DNA of 64,000 nucleotides from Nocardia sp. SYP-A9097 (lineage in GTDB: Bacteria > Actinomycetota > Actinomycetes > Mycobacteriales > Mycobacteriaceae): NCBI RefSeq assembly GCF_009649815.1, contig NZ_WJIC01000010.1, forward strand, positions 62,001 to 126,000, written 5' to 3'. The notes beneath the pieces were generated by a model. It did no database searches and was not told the origin of the DNA. It worked only from the letters and a program-made list of their open reading frames with translations. Shown in pieces: positions 54,903-63,814 of the stretch (positions are counted from its first letter, which is position 1; each line of letters starts with the position of its first letter). A program made the translations under genes and the position numbers.

Positions 54903-56351
54903 ATGCCTGATCGTCCGATGAACGTGCTGGTGATCATGTCCGATCAGCACAATCCGAAAATCCTTGGCGCGGCGGGTAATTCGATCGTGCGGACCCCGAA
55001 TATGGATGCGCTCGCCGCGCGGGGCACCCGCTTCGACGCCGCCTACTGTGCCAGCCCCATCTGCGTCCCGTCCCGGGCGGCATTCGCCACCGGGCTGTAT
55101 CCGCATCAGACCGGTCATTGGGACAATGCCATGGGCTATGACGGCGGCGTCGAAGGCTGGGGTCACGAATTGCAGCGGGCCGGCAGGCGTGTCGAGTCGA
55201 TCGGGAAGCTGCATTACCGAAATGCCGAGGACCCCACCGGTTTCGATGTGCAGCACCTGCCCATGCATTTGGCGGGCGGGATCGGCCAGGTGTGGGGGTC
55301 GGTGCGAGATCCGTTGCCGCGCCGGGACAATGCCCCGCTCATGGTGAGTATCTCCGGTGGCGCGGACAGCGATTACACCCGCTATGACGCCGCGGTCACC
55401 GACCGCACCTGCGAATGGCTGGGCGATGAGCGGAATCATGAAGAACCGTGGGTGCTCTATACCGGCCTGCTCGCGCCGCATTTCCCGTATCTCGCGCCGC
55501 CGCGGTTCTTCGAGATGTACGACCCCGCCGAAATGCCCACGCCGACAATGCGTCCCGAGCACGGTCATACCCGGCATCCGTGGGTGGAGCGGTTCGCGGG
55601 GGTACTGCCCGGCCTCGACGACTCCAATACCGACGAAGAGCGCCGCCGCGCGGCCGCCGCGTACTACGCGCTGGTCAGCTATCTCGACCACAATCTGGGC
55701 CGGATGCTCGGCGCGCTGGCGGCGAGCGGTCAGGCCGGGAACACGCTGGTGGTCTACACCAGCGATCACGGCGATATGACCGGCAGTCGCGGGCTGTGGG
55801 GCAAATCGCTGATGTACACCGAATCCGCCGGTGTGCCACTGATTGTGGCGGGTCCGGGCGTCGCGGCCGGGCGGGTGTGCCACACCCCGGCGAGCCTGGT
55901 CGATCTGTATCCGACGATTCTCGAGGCCGCCGATGTCACGCCCACCGGGGCAGCACGCCCGGGCCGTTCGCTGCTGGGCCTGGCCGCGGCGAGCGTCGAC
56001 CGTGATCGGGTGGTGTTCAGCGAGTACCACGCCATGGGCGCGACGAGCGCGGCCTATCTGATTCGCAAGGGCGACTTCGTTCTTCACCACTATGTCGGTT
56101 TCCCGCCGGAGCTCTACGACCTGGCCGGCGACCCGGAGCAGACCCTCGATCTGGCGGAGAGTCCCGGACATGCCGGGGTGCTCGCCGATCTCACCGGCGA
56201 ACTGCGGCGCGTGCTCGATCCGGAGCTGGTGGACAAGTGCGCCAAGGCCGATCAGGCCGCCCTGGTCGACAGGTTCGGTGGTCCGGCCGTCGCGGCGGCG
56301 ATCGGCACTCCCGGTGAGACGCCGCCGCCCGCGCTCACCGATCAGCCCTGA
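54903..56351 (+). CDS. Sulfatase (CxPSR type)
   Basis: 482 residues from the ATG at 54903 (AAAGGGA upstream; ATG 54888 also possible). The metal site NVLVIMSDQHNPKILG is followed by Cys54 in the CVPSR motif, which becomes formylglycine. Later YTGLLAPHFPYLAPP and YTSDHGDMTG(S)RGLWGK carry further metal and sulfate ligands. Resembles choline-sulfatase-type arylsulfatases. No signal peptide is visible, so it probably works in the cytoplasm where FGE modifies it. Adjacent FGE makes a two-gene unit. Confidence 0.9.
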   Translation: MPDRPMNVLVIMSDQHNPKILGAAGNSIVRTPNMDALAARGTRFDAAYCASPICVPSRAAFATGLYPHQTGHWDNAMGYDGGVEGWGHELQRAGRRVESIGKLHYRNAEDPTGFDVQHLPMHLAGGIGQVWGSVRDPLPRRDNAPLMVSISGGADSDYTRYDAAVTDRTCEWLGDERNHEEPWVLYTGLLAPHFPYLAPPRFFEMYDPAEMPTPTMRPEHGHTRHPWVERFAGVLPGLDDSNTDEERRRAAAAYYALVSYLDHNLGRMLGALAASGQAGNTLVVYTSDHGDMTGSRGLWGKSLMYTESAGVPLIVAGPGVAAGRVCHTPASLVDLYPTILEAADVTPTGAARPGRSLLGLAAASVDRDRVVFSEYHAMGATSAAYLIRKGDFVLHHYVGFPPELYDLAGDPEQTLDLAESPGHAGVLADLTGELRRVLDPELVDKCAKADQAALVDRFGGPAVAAAIGTPGETPPPALTDQP

Positions 56352-56393
56352 CCATCCGATGACATCGGCACAATCACGGAAGGCGTTGTACCC

Positions 56394-57095
56394 GTGAACA
56401 ATCCCGACTCCCGCCCGGACACCCCCGACCCGGATTCCGGGCCCGGCGCGGAGCTGTTCGCCAAGATCCGCGATATGGGTGGCGCGCGGCATCTGGTGGA
56501 TGGCGCGGCTCCCATCCTCGGCTACGTCATCGGCTTCGCTCTGCACGGCATTCTCACCGGTATCGCGGTGGCGGTGGCCGTCGCCCTGCTGGTGGGCATT
56601 GTCCGGCTGCGGCATGGCGACCGGGCTCGCGTGGTGGCCGTCTCGACCGCGCTGGTCCTGGTCTTCTCGGCCATGGCGGCCGTCACGGGTGAAGGCCGGA
56701 ATTTCTTTCTGCCGCCGCTGATCCTGTACGCGGCGTTGTCGGTGGCGTTCGGTCTGAGCCTGCTGACGGCCACGCCGCTGACGCTGCCGATCTGCCGGCG
56801 GATTCGCTTCGAGCCCGCCGCGGCGGCTGATCCGGCCGCGCGGGTGCGACTGCACCGGCGTGTCACGGCGGCGTGGCTGGTGTTCTGTGTGGCGCATGTA
56901 CTGGTGATGGGTCCGGTCTGGCTCGCCGGAAATGTGGTGTTGCTCGGCACGCTGGCGCTGATTCTCAATAAACCGATGCTGCTGGCGGCTTTGGCGGGGA
57001 CCTGGGTGTGGGTGCGTCGCGACAAAACCACAACTGCTGTTCGAAATGTCCGAATTATTGTTTCTCCCAAGAAAGTTCAAAGGAATTCCATGTGA
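56394..57095 (+). CDS. DUF3159 membrane protein
   Basis: 233 residues from the GTG at 56394. A Pro/Asp-rich cytosolic head (about 20 residues) precedes about five or six helices (PILGYVIGFALHGILTG; VAVSTALVLVFSAMAAV; LILYAALSVAFGLSLL; AAWLVFCVAHVLVMGPVW). DUF3159 proteins are actinobacterial intracellular septation/permease-like membrane proteins of unknown role. 42 bases downstream of the sulfatase gene and possibly in its operon. Confidence 0.8.
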   Translation: MNNPDSRPDTPDPDSGPGAELFAKIRDMGGARHLVDGAAPILGYVIGFALHGILTGIAVAVAVALLVGIVRLRHGDRARVVAVSTALVLVFSAMAAVTGEGRNFFLPPLILYAALSVAFGLSLLTATPLTLPICRRIRFEPAAAADPAARVRLHRRVTAAWLVFCVAHVLVMGPVWLAGNVVLLGTLALILNKPMLLAALAGTWVWVRRDKTTTAVRNVRIIVSPKKVQRNSM

Positions 57096-57193
57096 CGAAC
57101 ATCGAATTTCCGCGCCGCGCACGGACGTCCGATTCCCAGGCTCCAGGTGTAACCTGAGCTGGCGGTTCGGACGAGTCGGAAAGAGGCAAGGCC

Positions 57194-57778
57194 ATGACCG
57201 GTCTGCATATGCCACAGCGGAATTCCACCAATGGCGCTGATCCTCGCGGGATCAGACGTACCGCTCCCCCGGCATCCGCGCATCGCCCCAGACTCGAGTT
57301 CTTCAATCTGGCGGACCTGTGCTGGACCGATCATCACGGGTATGTGCACTCGGTGGAGCGGCTACATGCCGAACCCTGGGGTTTGTATGTGGAACGAGTC
57401 GTGGACAATCCGCGCTTCCACTACATCGAATCCTGGTTGCTCCCAAAGCTTTCCCTGCGGGTGACGGTCTATCACATGCGACCCGGCCACGACCGCGGGC
57501 AGACCTACTACCTGGATATCGGTGAATACGGTCCGGTCGAGTCGAAGAAGTGGCGCGCCGAGGGGCACTACCTGCATGTGGTGGCCCGTCCCGGGCAGGT
57601 GCCCGAGCTACTCGGCATCGACGAGCTGCTGACCGCGCATGCCGAGGGGCACTTCGACACCGCGCGCACGCAGCGGGCGATCGAGCGCGCCGCCGCGGTG
57701 GTGGACGGTATCGCCGGGTGCGGTCACGATGTCGACAGGTGGCTCGGCACACAGGGTCTCGCGCTCAGCTGGCTGTAA
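57194..57778 (+). CDS. DUF402 domain protein, copy 1
   Basis: 194 residues. An N-terminal stretch rich in Pro, Asn and Arg (1-33) precedes the DUF402 barrel: VERLHAEPWGLYVERV, FHYIESWLLPKLSLRVTV, YYLDIGEYGPVESKKW and LGIDELLTAHAEGHFD. DUF402 proteins such as FomD hydrolyse nucleotidyl phosphonates or phosphates. The second copy lies at 58444-58968. Mycobacterial Rv1632c, next to coaE, is the same family. Confidence 0.83.
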   Translation: MTGLHMPQRNSTNGADPRGIRRTAPPASAHRPRLEFFNLADLCWTDHHGYVHSVERLHAEPWGLYVERVVDNPRFHYIESWLLPKLSLRVTVYHMRPGHDRGQTYYLDIGEYGPVESKKWRAEGHYLHVVARPGQVPELLGIDELLTAHAEGHFDTARTQRAIERAAAVVDGIAGCGHDVDRWLGTQGLALSWL

Positions 57779-57800
57779 AAACCCAGGGGTCTCCGCATGA

Positions 57801-57843
57801 GAAAGCCACCCGATCCGGCTCACGCTCGGTTCGGGTGGCTTTC
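57801..57843. terminator. Bidirectional hairpin
   Basis: GAAAGCCACCCGA (57801-57813) pairs with TCGGGTGGCTTTC (57831-57843). It separates the convergent DUF402 copy 1 and the secreted-protein gene. Confidence 0.8.
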
Positions 57844-57864
57844 GTCTACTGTCCGCCCTCCGAC

Positions 57865-58287
57865 TTAGCCGGACAGGCTCGGGAACAGCCCGTTGAGGCC
57901 GCAGCCCGCACTGCCGAAGGCGCTGGATGCGGCGACCTGGACAGTGGTCGACTTGCTGATGAAGTCCTGCGTCGCCGTAATGGTGTGGGCACCGACGGTG
58001 GTCGGGGTCCATTGGATGGTGACCGAATTGCTGAGCAGCGACGGTGTGACCGGGCTGCCGGTGATCGCGGCACCGTTATCGGTGAAGCTCACCGACAACA
58101 GCCGGTCGATCGCGACTGTGGCCGTCACCTTGTAGGCGCAGCCCACCTGCTGATTCGAGCCGGCGACCGAGATGTCGCTGACCCATGCACTCGCCTGGGG
58201 CGCTACCAGAACCATCGTCGCGGCAGCGGCACCGAAGGCGGTGAGCCCCATTCCGGCGCGGCGAGCGCGGGCGCTCATTGCGTTCAT
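57865..58287 (-). CDS. Small secreted Ig-like protein
   Basis: 140 residues from the ATG at 58287. A signal peptide (SARARRAGMGLTAFGAAAAT, cleaved near PQASA-W) precedes a beta-rich domain with VSFTDNGAAITGSPVTP and VTIQWTPTTVGAHTITA, typical of Ig-like bacterial domains. Two mature cysteines (VGCAY and AGCGL) could form a disulfide. Similar secreted orphans are common in Nocardia. It lies between the two DUF402 copies on the opposite strand. Confidence 0.75.
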   Translation of the reverse strand: MNAMSARARRAGMGLTAFGAAAATMVLVAPQASAWVSDISVAGSNQQVGCAYKVTATVAIDRLLSVSFTDNGAAITGSPVTPSLLSNSVTIQWTPTTVGAHTITATQDFISKSTTVQVAASSAFGSAGCGLNGLFPSLSG

Positions 58288-58443
58288 ACTGTGTACTTCC
58301 CTCTTGGTATGTACCGCCCACGTCAGATGTGGGTAGCCGCACCGTAACGAACACTGGTGTTTCACATTTGGGTTTCGGGGAAACTCGACCGAATCGGCCA
58401 CACTCCTCTGGACGCCGCCGCCGCGACACGCAATGCTTACGAC

Positions 58444-58968
58444 ATGACTCAGGCTTCCGCGGTTGACCTCCACCGACCCAAGGTTGAGTACTTCAATGTC
58501 GAGGAACTCACCAATATCGACCCCAAGGGCTTCGTACGACAGGTCGAGCGCTACCACGTCGAACCGTGGGGACTCTACATGGCGCGCACCTCGGACCACC
58601 CCGAGTTCCACTACATCGAATCCTGGCTGCTGCCAAGCCTTTCCATTCGCGCGACGGTCTTCCACTTCACCCCGGCACACCTGCGCGATCAGGACTACTA
58701 CATCGATATCGGCGAATACGCACAGGTCGAGCCGAAGAAATGGAAGTCGGTCGACCACTACCTGGATCTGGTGGTGCGCAGCGGTCGCGAGGTCGAACTA
58801 CTCGATGTGGACGAGCTACTCGCCGCACACGCCGCGGGCTATCTCGAACTCCCCGAGGCACAGCTTGCCATCGAGACCGCGACCACCGTCATCGACGGAA
58901 TCGCCGCGCACGGGCACAGTTTCGAGAACTGGCTGCGGGCCCGGGACATCACCCTGACCTGGATGTGA
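58444..58968 (+). CDS. DUF402 domain protein, copy 2
   Basis: 174 residues from the ATG at 58444. Closely related to copy 1 across the whole barrel: VERYHVEPWGLYMARTSDHP, FHYIESWLLPSLSIRAT, YYIDIGEYAQVEPKKW and LDVDELLAAHAAGYLE. It lacks the Arg/Pro head of copy 1. It is adjacent to coaE as in mycobacteria, so it is probably the ancestral copy and copy 1 the duplicate. Confidence 0.85.
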   Translation: MTQASAVDLHRPKVEYFNVEELTNIDPKGFVRQVERYHVEPWGLYMARTSDHPEFHYIESWLLPSLSIRATVFHFTPAHLRDQDYYIDIGEYAQVEPKKWKSVDHYLDLVVRSGREVELLDVDELLAAHAAGYLELPEAQLAIETATTVIDGIAAHGHSFENWLRARDITLTWM

Positions 58969-59025
58969 CACCCGGTCGCCGCGACCGGCTACTCCGCCAC
59001 GGCGACCGCTCCGGCACCGCCGACG

Positions 59026-59979
59026 TCAGTTGTCCACCGCGACAACCACATTCACCAGACGGCCCGGGTCGGCACCGGCGTGCAGCCACTCCCCCTCGGC
59101 GGCAGTCCGATCGGTGACGCGCGGGAAACCGGCGTCGGACAGGCGATCTCGCAGCCCCTCGGCCACGGCGGCCTCGGCGACGGTAATCCGGATATCGAGG
59201 ACATCCTCGGCCGGCTTGCCCGCGACGGCGGTGGGTCCGACGTGTTCGATACGGCGCGCGTCGGCGGCACAGGCCAGTGCGAGCCGGGCGATGAGCCGCT
59301 TGGCCTGGACCGGCCACTCCGGATTCGCCTCGACCACAGGCAGTTCCGTGGGCCGGGCCGCCGGAGTGCGGGTGCGCAGATTGCGTTCGAAGGGAATCAG
59401 CCGTTCGGTCCAGAGCGCGTGCACGGCGGGCTCGATCACACCGTCGACGCCATTGTTGTCCAGGAGCACATCGGCAACGGCGCGCCGCTGAATATCGGTG
59501 GCCTGGGCGGCGATTCGCGAACGCGCGTCGGCCTCGTCGACACCACGGAACTCCACCAGGCGGCGCAGCCGGAGCTCCTCCGCGGCGTCGACCACCACCA
59601 CCAGGTTCATGAACGGTGCGAGCCCGTTCTCCACCAGCAGCGGAATGTCCTGCACCACAATGCCGTCGGCGGGCGCGGAGGCGACCAGTGCGTTGGTGCG
59701 CTTGCCGACCAGAGGGTGGGTGATGCCGTTCAGTGTGGCCCGGGCCTCATCGCTGGCGAAGGCTTTGGCGGCCAGGGCCGGTCGGTCCAGACTGCCGTCG
59801 GCGGCGAGAATATCGTCCCCGAAGGCGGCCACGAGTGCGGCCAATCCCTCGGTGCCGGGTGCGACGACTTCGCGCGCGATAACGTCGCTGTCCACCAGCA
59901 ACGCGCCGTGTTCGACAAGAATTCGGGCCACGGTGGATTTGCCCGCTCCCATGCCTCCGGTGAGACCGATTCGCAACAT
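59026..59979 (-). CDS. coaE: Dephospho-CoA kinase fused to a truncated GrpB-like domain
   Basis: 317 residues from the ATG at 59979 (MLRIGLTGGMGAGKST; P-loop residues 7-16). The CoaE part (1-200) keeps DSDVIAREVVAPG, the GITHPLV site and VVQDIPLLVE. It phosphorylates dephospho-CoA in the last step of CoA synthesis. Residues about 220-317 are the GrpB/UPF0157 domain found fused in mycobacterial CoaE (about 407 residues), but it stops soon after DPGRLVNVVVAVDN, so roughly 80-90 residues of that domain are absent. The kinase should be functional. Confidence 0.92.
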   Translation of the reverse strand: MLRIGLTGGMGAGKSTVARILVEHGALLVDSDVIAREVVAPGTEGLAALVAAFGDDILAADGSLDRPALAAKAFASDEARATLNGITHPLVGKRTNALVASAPADGIVVQDIPLLVENGLAPFMNLVVVVDAAEELRLRRLVEFRGVDEADARSRIAAQATDIQRRAVADVLLDNNGVDGVIEPAVHALWTERLIPFERNLRTRTPAARPTELPVVEANPEWPVQAKRLIARLALACAADARRIEHVGPTAVAGKPAEDVLDIRITVAEAAVAEGLRDRLSDAGFPRVTDRTAAEGEWLHAGADPGRLVNVVVAVDN

Positions 59980-60271
59980 TCGACCAGTCTGACAGCTCCG
60001 GCGGTGATCGCGCGCACCACCCCTCACCTGGCGAAAGTACGGATTACCCAGTTGCCCTGTGGAATTCACCATCGGGCTCGGAGTTTGCTCATTCCGTGAC
60101 ATTGGCGAGACCAATTCGCAACTTTTTCGCCCAATCCGAACCGTTTGTCGGCAACATTCCGACACGCCGGGGCGAACGTCGTGCAAAATACGGTGTCGCA
60201 CACTTTCGTTCCGCTAAAGTTCGCCGCAGGCGATCCAGGGCCGGTAAACACGCAGAGGAGAAGGAACACCA

Positions 60272-60490
60272 TTGGGCACCAGAAACATCCAGACGGGTCG
60301 GCACCGTCTGGGACTGCCGGGCATGATGCACTGCATCGAGATCCCCGCGGTCGCGGCAGCGCTCGCCGAGCATCGCCGCGGTTGGCTTTCCGCTTTGCTC
60401 AGCCCCGCCCGGCATAGTTTCGCGTCCATGCGAAAACGCGCCGAGCGCCCCTCCGCCCCCGTCCAATGGGTACCCGCCACCGCCGTCTGA
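60272..60490 (+). CDS. Small hypothetical protein with strong ribosome site
   Basis: 72 residues from a TTG at 60272. GAGGAGAAGGA ends seven bases before it, one of the best ribosome sites in the window. The product is basic (MGTRNIQTGRHRLGLPGMMH then Ala, Arg, Pro) with no recognised motif. A terminator follows 11 bases after the stop, which supports a real transcript. No family recognised. Confidence 0.45.
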   Translation: MGTRNIQTGRHRLGLPGMMHCIEIPAVAAALAEHRRGWLSALLSPARHSFASMRKRAERPSAPVQWVPATAV

Positions 60491-60500
60491 CGTGCGAATA

Positions 60501-60540
60501 CGACTGTGGCCCAGCCCCTTTCGGGACTGGGCCACAGTCG
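60501..60540. terminator. 14-bp hairpin
   Basis: CGACTGTGGCCCAG (60501-60514) pairs with CTGGGCCACAGTCG (60527-60540), 12-base loop with further pairing. Between convergent small gene and phospholipase C. Confidence 0.8.
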
Positions 60541-60562
60541 CGTGCGCGCGGTCGGTGCGGGA

Positions 60563-62092
60563 TCAGACCAGGCCGCTGGGCCTGCGACGGCTCCCCGGCT
60601 CCTGGGTGGGCATGGCGTTCGGCGGCACCGGGTACGGCGTACCGGCGGTCGCGGTACCCAGGGCGACATTCGGACCACACTGTGCCAGTGCGGCATCCAC
60701 CTTCCGGTCCGCGGGGCCGAAGGCGGGCTTCACCGCGTCCGGGGACGACCGGAAGTCGAAGGTCGAGGTCATATCGCCGGTGACGCCGCGCCGCCACGCG
60801 GTCAGGTTCGGCACGTCCACACCGAAGCGGCGCTCCAGCAGGCGCAGCTGTGAGGTGTGGTCGAAGGTCTCCGACGCGACGAGTCCGCCCCGGCTGTACG
60901 GCGAGATCACAAAGCACGGAACGCGATAGCCGAGACCGATCGGTCCGGCGATGCCTTCGGATTTGTGCGCCTGGTCCAGGGGAACGGTCAGGTATTCACC
61001 GGCGGTTCCGGGCGGCGGGGTCGGTGGTGTCACGTGATCGAAGAAGCCACCGTTCTCGTCATAGCTGACGATCAGCGCGGTCTTCTCCCACACCTTCGGA
61101 TTCGAGGTGAGGATATCGAGGACCTGCATGATGCCGACCGCGCCCAAAGCCGGTGGCAGCGCGGGATGTTCGCAGTTGATCAGCGACGGGATCACCCAGG
61201 AGACACTCGGCAGCTGATCGGCGGCCACATCGGCGGCGAAATCGCTCGGGTACACCGGGGCCTTACCGCGCCGGGCCAGCTCCGAGGCGGGATCGGCGGC
61301 CTGTTTGAAGCAGCCCATCATGCCGTCCAGCAGCACCGAGGAGAGCGGACCCACATCGCGATTGTTGTAGATCTTCCAGCTGACCCCGGCATCGGAGAGG
61401 TTCTCCGGCATGGTCCGCCAGCTGTACGCGTTCTGCGGAATCAGCGTCGGGGTCTCGAGCAGCGGCCCGCCGGCGACGCCGTCGGGATCGAGGGTGGCCG
61501 AAACCCAGTACAGCCGATTGGGATCGGTCGGTCCGAGCACCGAGCAGTGGTAGTGGTCGGCGATGGTGAAGGCGTCGGCGAGATCGTGGTGCACCGGAAT
61601 ATCGGCGCGGGTGTAGTACCCCATGGCCGCGGGGCCGTTCGCCGCGCCGACCGAGGCGATGGACATCGGCATCCAGCCGTCGTTCTTACCGTTGTTCCAC
61701 GCCTTGTGCATGCCCTCCCAGGTGTGGTCGGGATCGTTGATGCACTCACCGTCGAGGGAGGGGCCGCGTTCGGTGTCCAGGCGGAACGGGTTGATGAAAC
61801 CGTCCGGGGTGGGGCCGACACCGGGCGCGTACCCGTACTGGTTCCACGCCGCGGACGGATCGTCGAATCCGCGTACGCCGGAAAGGGTTCCAAAGTAGTG
61901 GTCGAAGGAGCGGTTCTCCTGCATGAGCAGGACGAAGTGCTCGATATCGCCGAGCCCGCCCATGCCCGCGGGGTCCGCGGCGTACGCGCGATCGATAATC
62001 GGATTGGCCCAGGAGGCCAGCATTCCCGCCCCGCCCGCGACCATGGCCTTGGCCATGAAGTCGCGCCTGTTGATGCCGTCGAACACACCCAT
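60563..62092 (-). CDS. Tat-exported phospholipase C
   Basis: 509 residues from the ATG at 62092. Twin-arginine signal NRRDFMAKAMVAGG (residues 8-21), cleaved near AYAAD. Phosphoesterase-family motifs: LMQENRSFDHYFGTLSG at the start, ADHYHCSVLGPTDPNRLYW, VSYDENGGFFDHVTPP, and FVISPYSRGG. This is the PlcA-D family of mycobacteria and Pseudomonas PlcH/PlcN, cleaving phosphatidylcholine or sphingomyelin outside the cell. The C-terminus is short and ends in a Pro/Arg-rich tail. Confidence 0.9.
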   Translation of the reverse strand: MGVFDGINRRDFMAKAMVAGGAGMLASWANPIIDRAYAADPAGMGGLGDIEHFVLLMQENRSFDHYFGTLSGVRGFDDPSAAWNQYGYAPGVGPTPDGFINPFRLDTERGPSLDGECINDPDHTWEGMHKAWNNGKNDGWMPMSIASVGAANGPAAMGYYTRADIPVHHDLADAFTIADHYHCSVLGPTDPNRLYWVSATLDPDGVAGGPLLETPTLIPQNAYSWRTMPENLSDAGVSWKIYNNRDVGPLSSVLLDGMMGCFKQAADPASELARRGKAPVYPSDFAADVAADQLPSVSWVIPSLINCEHPALPPALGAVGIMQVLDILTSNPKVWEKTALIVSYDENGGFFDHVTPPTPPPGTAGEYLTVPLDQAHKSEGIAGPIGLGYRVPCFVISPYSRGGLVASETFDHTSQLRLLERRFGVDVPNLTAWRRGVTGDMTSTFDFRSSPDAVKPAFGPADRKVDAALAQCGPNVALGTATAGTPYPVPPNAMPTQEPGSRRRPSGLV

Positions 62093-62269
62093 ACCTCGGT
62101 TGCGCCTTCCATGAGAACGGAATTCGGGTCGAAAACGTCAGCGCGCCGAATCATGTCAGCTCTCATTCCGGCGACGCCCGGACACCGTATACGCAATTGC
62201 CCTCGGGTTCACGCAGGGGCTCGACCGCGCGCACCTCGGGATGCGGCTCATGGCCTCCGAGAATAGCGA

Positions 62270-62301
62270 AAGTCCCCGAGCCCATAGGGACTCGGGGACT
62301 T
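62270..62301 (-). terminator. Hairpin terminator after rpsA
   Basis: AAGTCCCCGAG (62270-62280) pairs with CTCGGGGACTT (62291-62301), ten-base loop. It lies 31 bases past the rpsA stop at 62333 and is followed on the minus strand by TCGC. Confidence 0.75.
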
Positions 62302-62332
62302 ACGACTATCGCGTTACCGCGTCAGTAGCGAA

Positions 62333-63814
62333 TCAGGCGTTGCCCGACAGCTTCTCACGCAGCGCGGCCAGCTGCGCATCGCTCGCGAGCGAGCCACCAG
62401 CGGACTCGGTCGACGAGGAGGACGAGGACGACGAAGCGGCAGCCTGCGAACCGGTCTCCGAGGAGTAGTTCTGCGGTCCGCCATTGGCGGCCTCAGCGGC
62501 AGCGTCAGCGGCCATCTTCTCCATCTGAGTGGTGTGCATCTTGTGGCGACGCTCGGCCTCGGCGTACCGGCCTTCCCACTCTTCCCGGACCTTGTCCGAA
62601 CCCTCGAGCCATTCGTTGGTCTCGGGATCGAAGCCCTCGGGGAAGATGTAGTTGCCCTGGTCGTCGTAGCTGTCCGCCATGCCGTACTTGGACGGATCGA
62701 ACTCGGCGTTGTAGTCCTCGTTCGCCTGCTTCAGCGACAGCGAGATACGACGACGCTCGAGGTCGATGTCGATGACCTTGACCATCGCGTCGTCGCCGAC
62801 GGCGACAACCTGGTCCGGGACCTCGACGTGGCGCTCGGCCAGCTCGGAGATGTGCACCAGGCCCTCGATGCCCTCTTCGACGCGCACGAAGGCACCGAAG
62901 GGAACCAGCTTGGTGACCTTGCCCGGGACGATCTGTCCGATCGCGTGGGTCCGGGCGAACTGACGCCACGGGTCTTCCTGAGTCGCCTTGAGCGACAGCG
63001 AAACCCGCTCGCGGTCCAGGTCGACGTCGAGAACCTCGACGGTGACCTCGTTGCCGACCTCGACAACCTCGGACGGGTGATCGATGTGCTTCCAGGACAG
63101 CTCGGAGACGTGCACCAGGCCGTCGACGCCACCCAGGTCCACGAAGGCACCGAAGTTGACGATGGAGGACACGACGCCCTTGCGGACCTGGCCCTTCTGC
63201 AGCTGGTGCAGGAACTCGGAGCGGACCTCGGACTGGGTCTGCTCCAGCCAAGCGCGACGCGACAGCACCACGTTGTTGCGGTTCTTGTCGAGCTCGATGA
63301 TCTTGGCCTCGATCTCCTTGCCGACGTACGGCTGGAGGTCGCGGACACGACGCATCTCGACGAGCGAGGCGGGAAGGAAGCCACGGAGACCGATGTCGAG
63401 GATCAGGCCGCCCTTGACGACCTCGATGACGGTGCCCTTGACGGCCTCGTCCTTCTCCTTGAGCTCCTCGATCGTGCCCCAAGCCCGCTCGTACTGCGCG
63501 CGCTTCTTCGACAGGATCAGGCGGCCTTCCTTGTCCTCCTTGGTGAGAACGAGGGCCTCGACCTCATCGCCCACGGAAACGACCTCATTCGGGTCGACAT
63601 CGTGCTTGATGGAGAGTTCGCGGGAGGGGATGACGCCTTCGGTCTTGTAACCGATGTCGAGAAGGACCTCGTCACGGTCGACCTTGACGATGGTGCCTTC
63701 GACGATATCGCCGTCGTTGAAGTACTTGATCGTCTTGTCGATAGCGGCGAGGAAGTCCTCGGCAGAGCCAATGTCGTTAATGGCTACCTGCGGCGAGGTC
63801 ACAGTAGTGGGCAT
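62333..63814 (-). CDS. rpsA: 30S ribosomal protein S1
   Basis: 493 residues from the ATG at 63814 (MPTTVTSPQVAINDIG), where homologues start; an in-frame ATG at 63856 would add 14. Four S1 domains cover residues 33-362 (GDIVEGTIVKVDRDEVLLDIG, GLILDIGLRGFLPASLVEM, VSSIVNFGAFVDLGGVDG, KLVPFGAFVRVEEGIEGLVH). The C-terminal third is helical (AEAERRHKMHTTQMEKM) and ends in a Ser-rich linker and SLASDAQLAALREKL, the segment tied to pyrazinamide studies in Mtb. Translation of structured mRNA and RNA binding. Confidence 0.97.
   Translation of the reverse strand: MPTTVTSPQVAINDIGSAEDFLAAIDKTIKYFNDGDIVEGTIVKVDRDEVLLDIGYKTEGVIPSRELSIKHDVDPNEVVSVGDEVEALVLTKEDKEGRLILSKKRAQYERAWGTIEELKEKDEAVKGTVIEVVKGGLILDIGLRGFLPASLVEMRRVRDLQPYVGKEIEAKIIELDKNRNNVVLSRRAWLEQTQSEVRSEFLHQLQKGQVRKGVVSSIVNFGAFVDLGGVDGLVHVSELSWKHIDHPSEVVEVGNEVTVEVLDVDLDRERVSLSLKATQEDPWRQFARTHAIGQIVPGKVTKLVPFGAFVRVEEGIEGLVHISELAERHVEVPDQVVAVGDDAMVKVIDIDLERRRISLSLKQANEDYNAEFDPSKYGMADSYDDQGNYIFPEGFDPETNEWLEGSDKVREEWEGRYAEAERRHKMHTTQMEKMAADAAAEAANGGPQNYSSETGSQAAASSSSSSSSTESAGGSLASDAQLAALREKLSGNA

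Noticed and set aside
54798..57215. 805-residue minus-strand open frame opposite the sulfatase and DUF3159 genes
   Set aside because: Composition of Arg/Gly/His repeats, spans several real genes, no motif.
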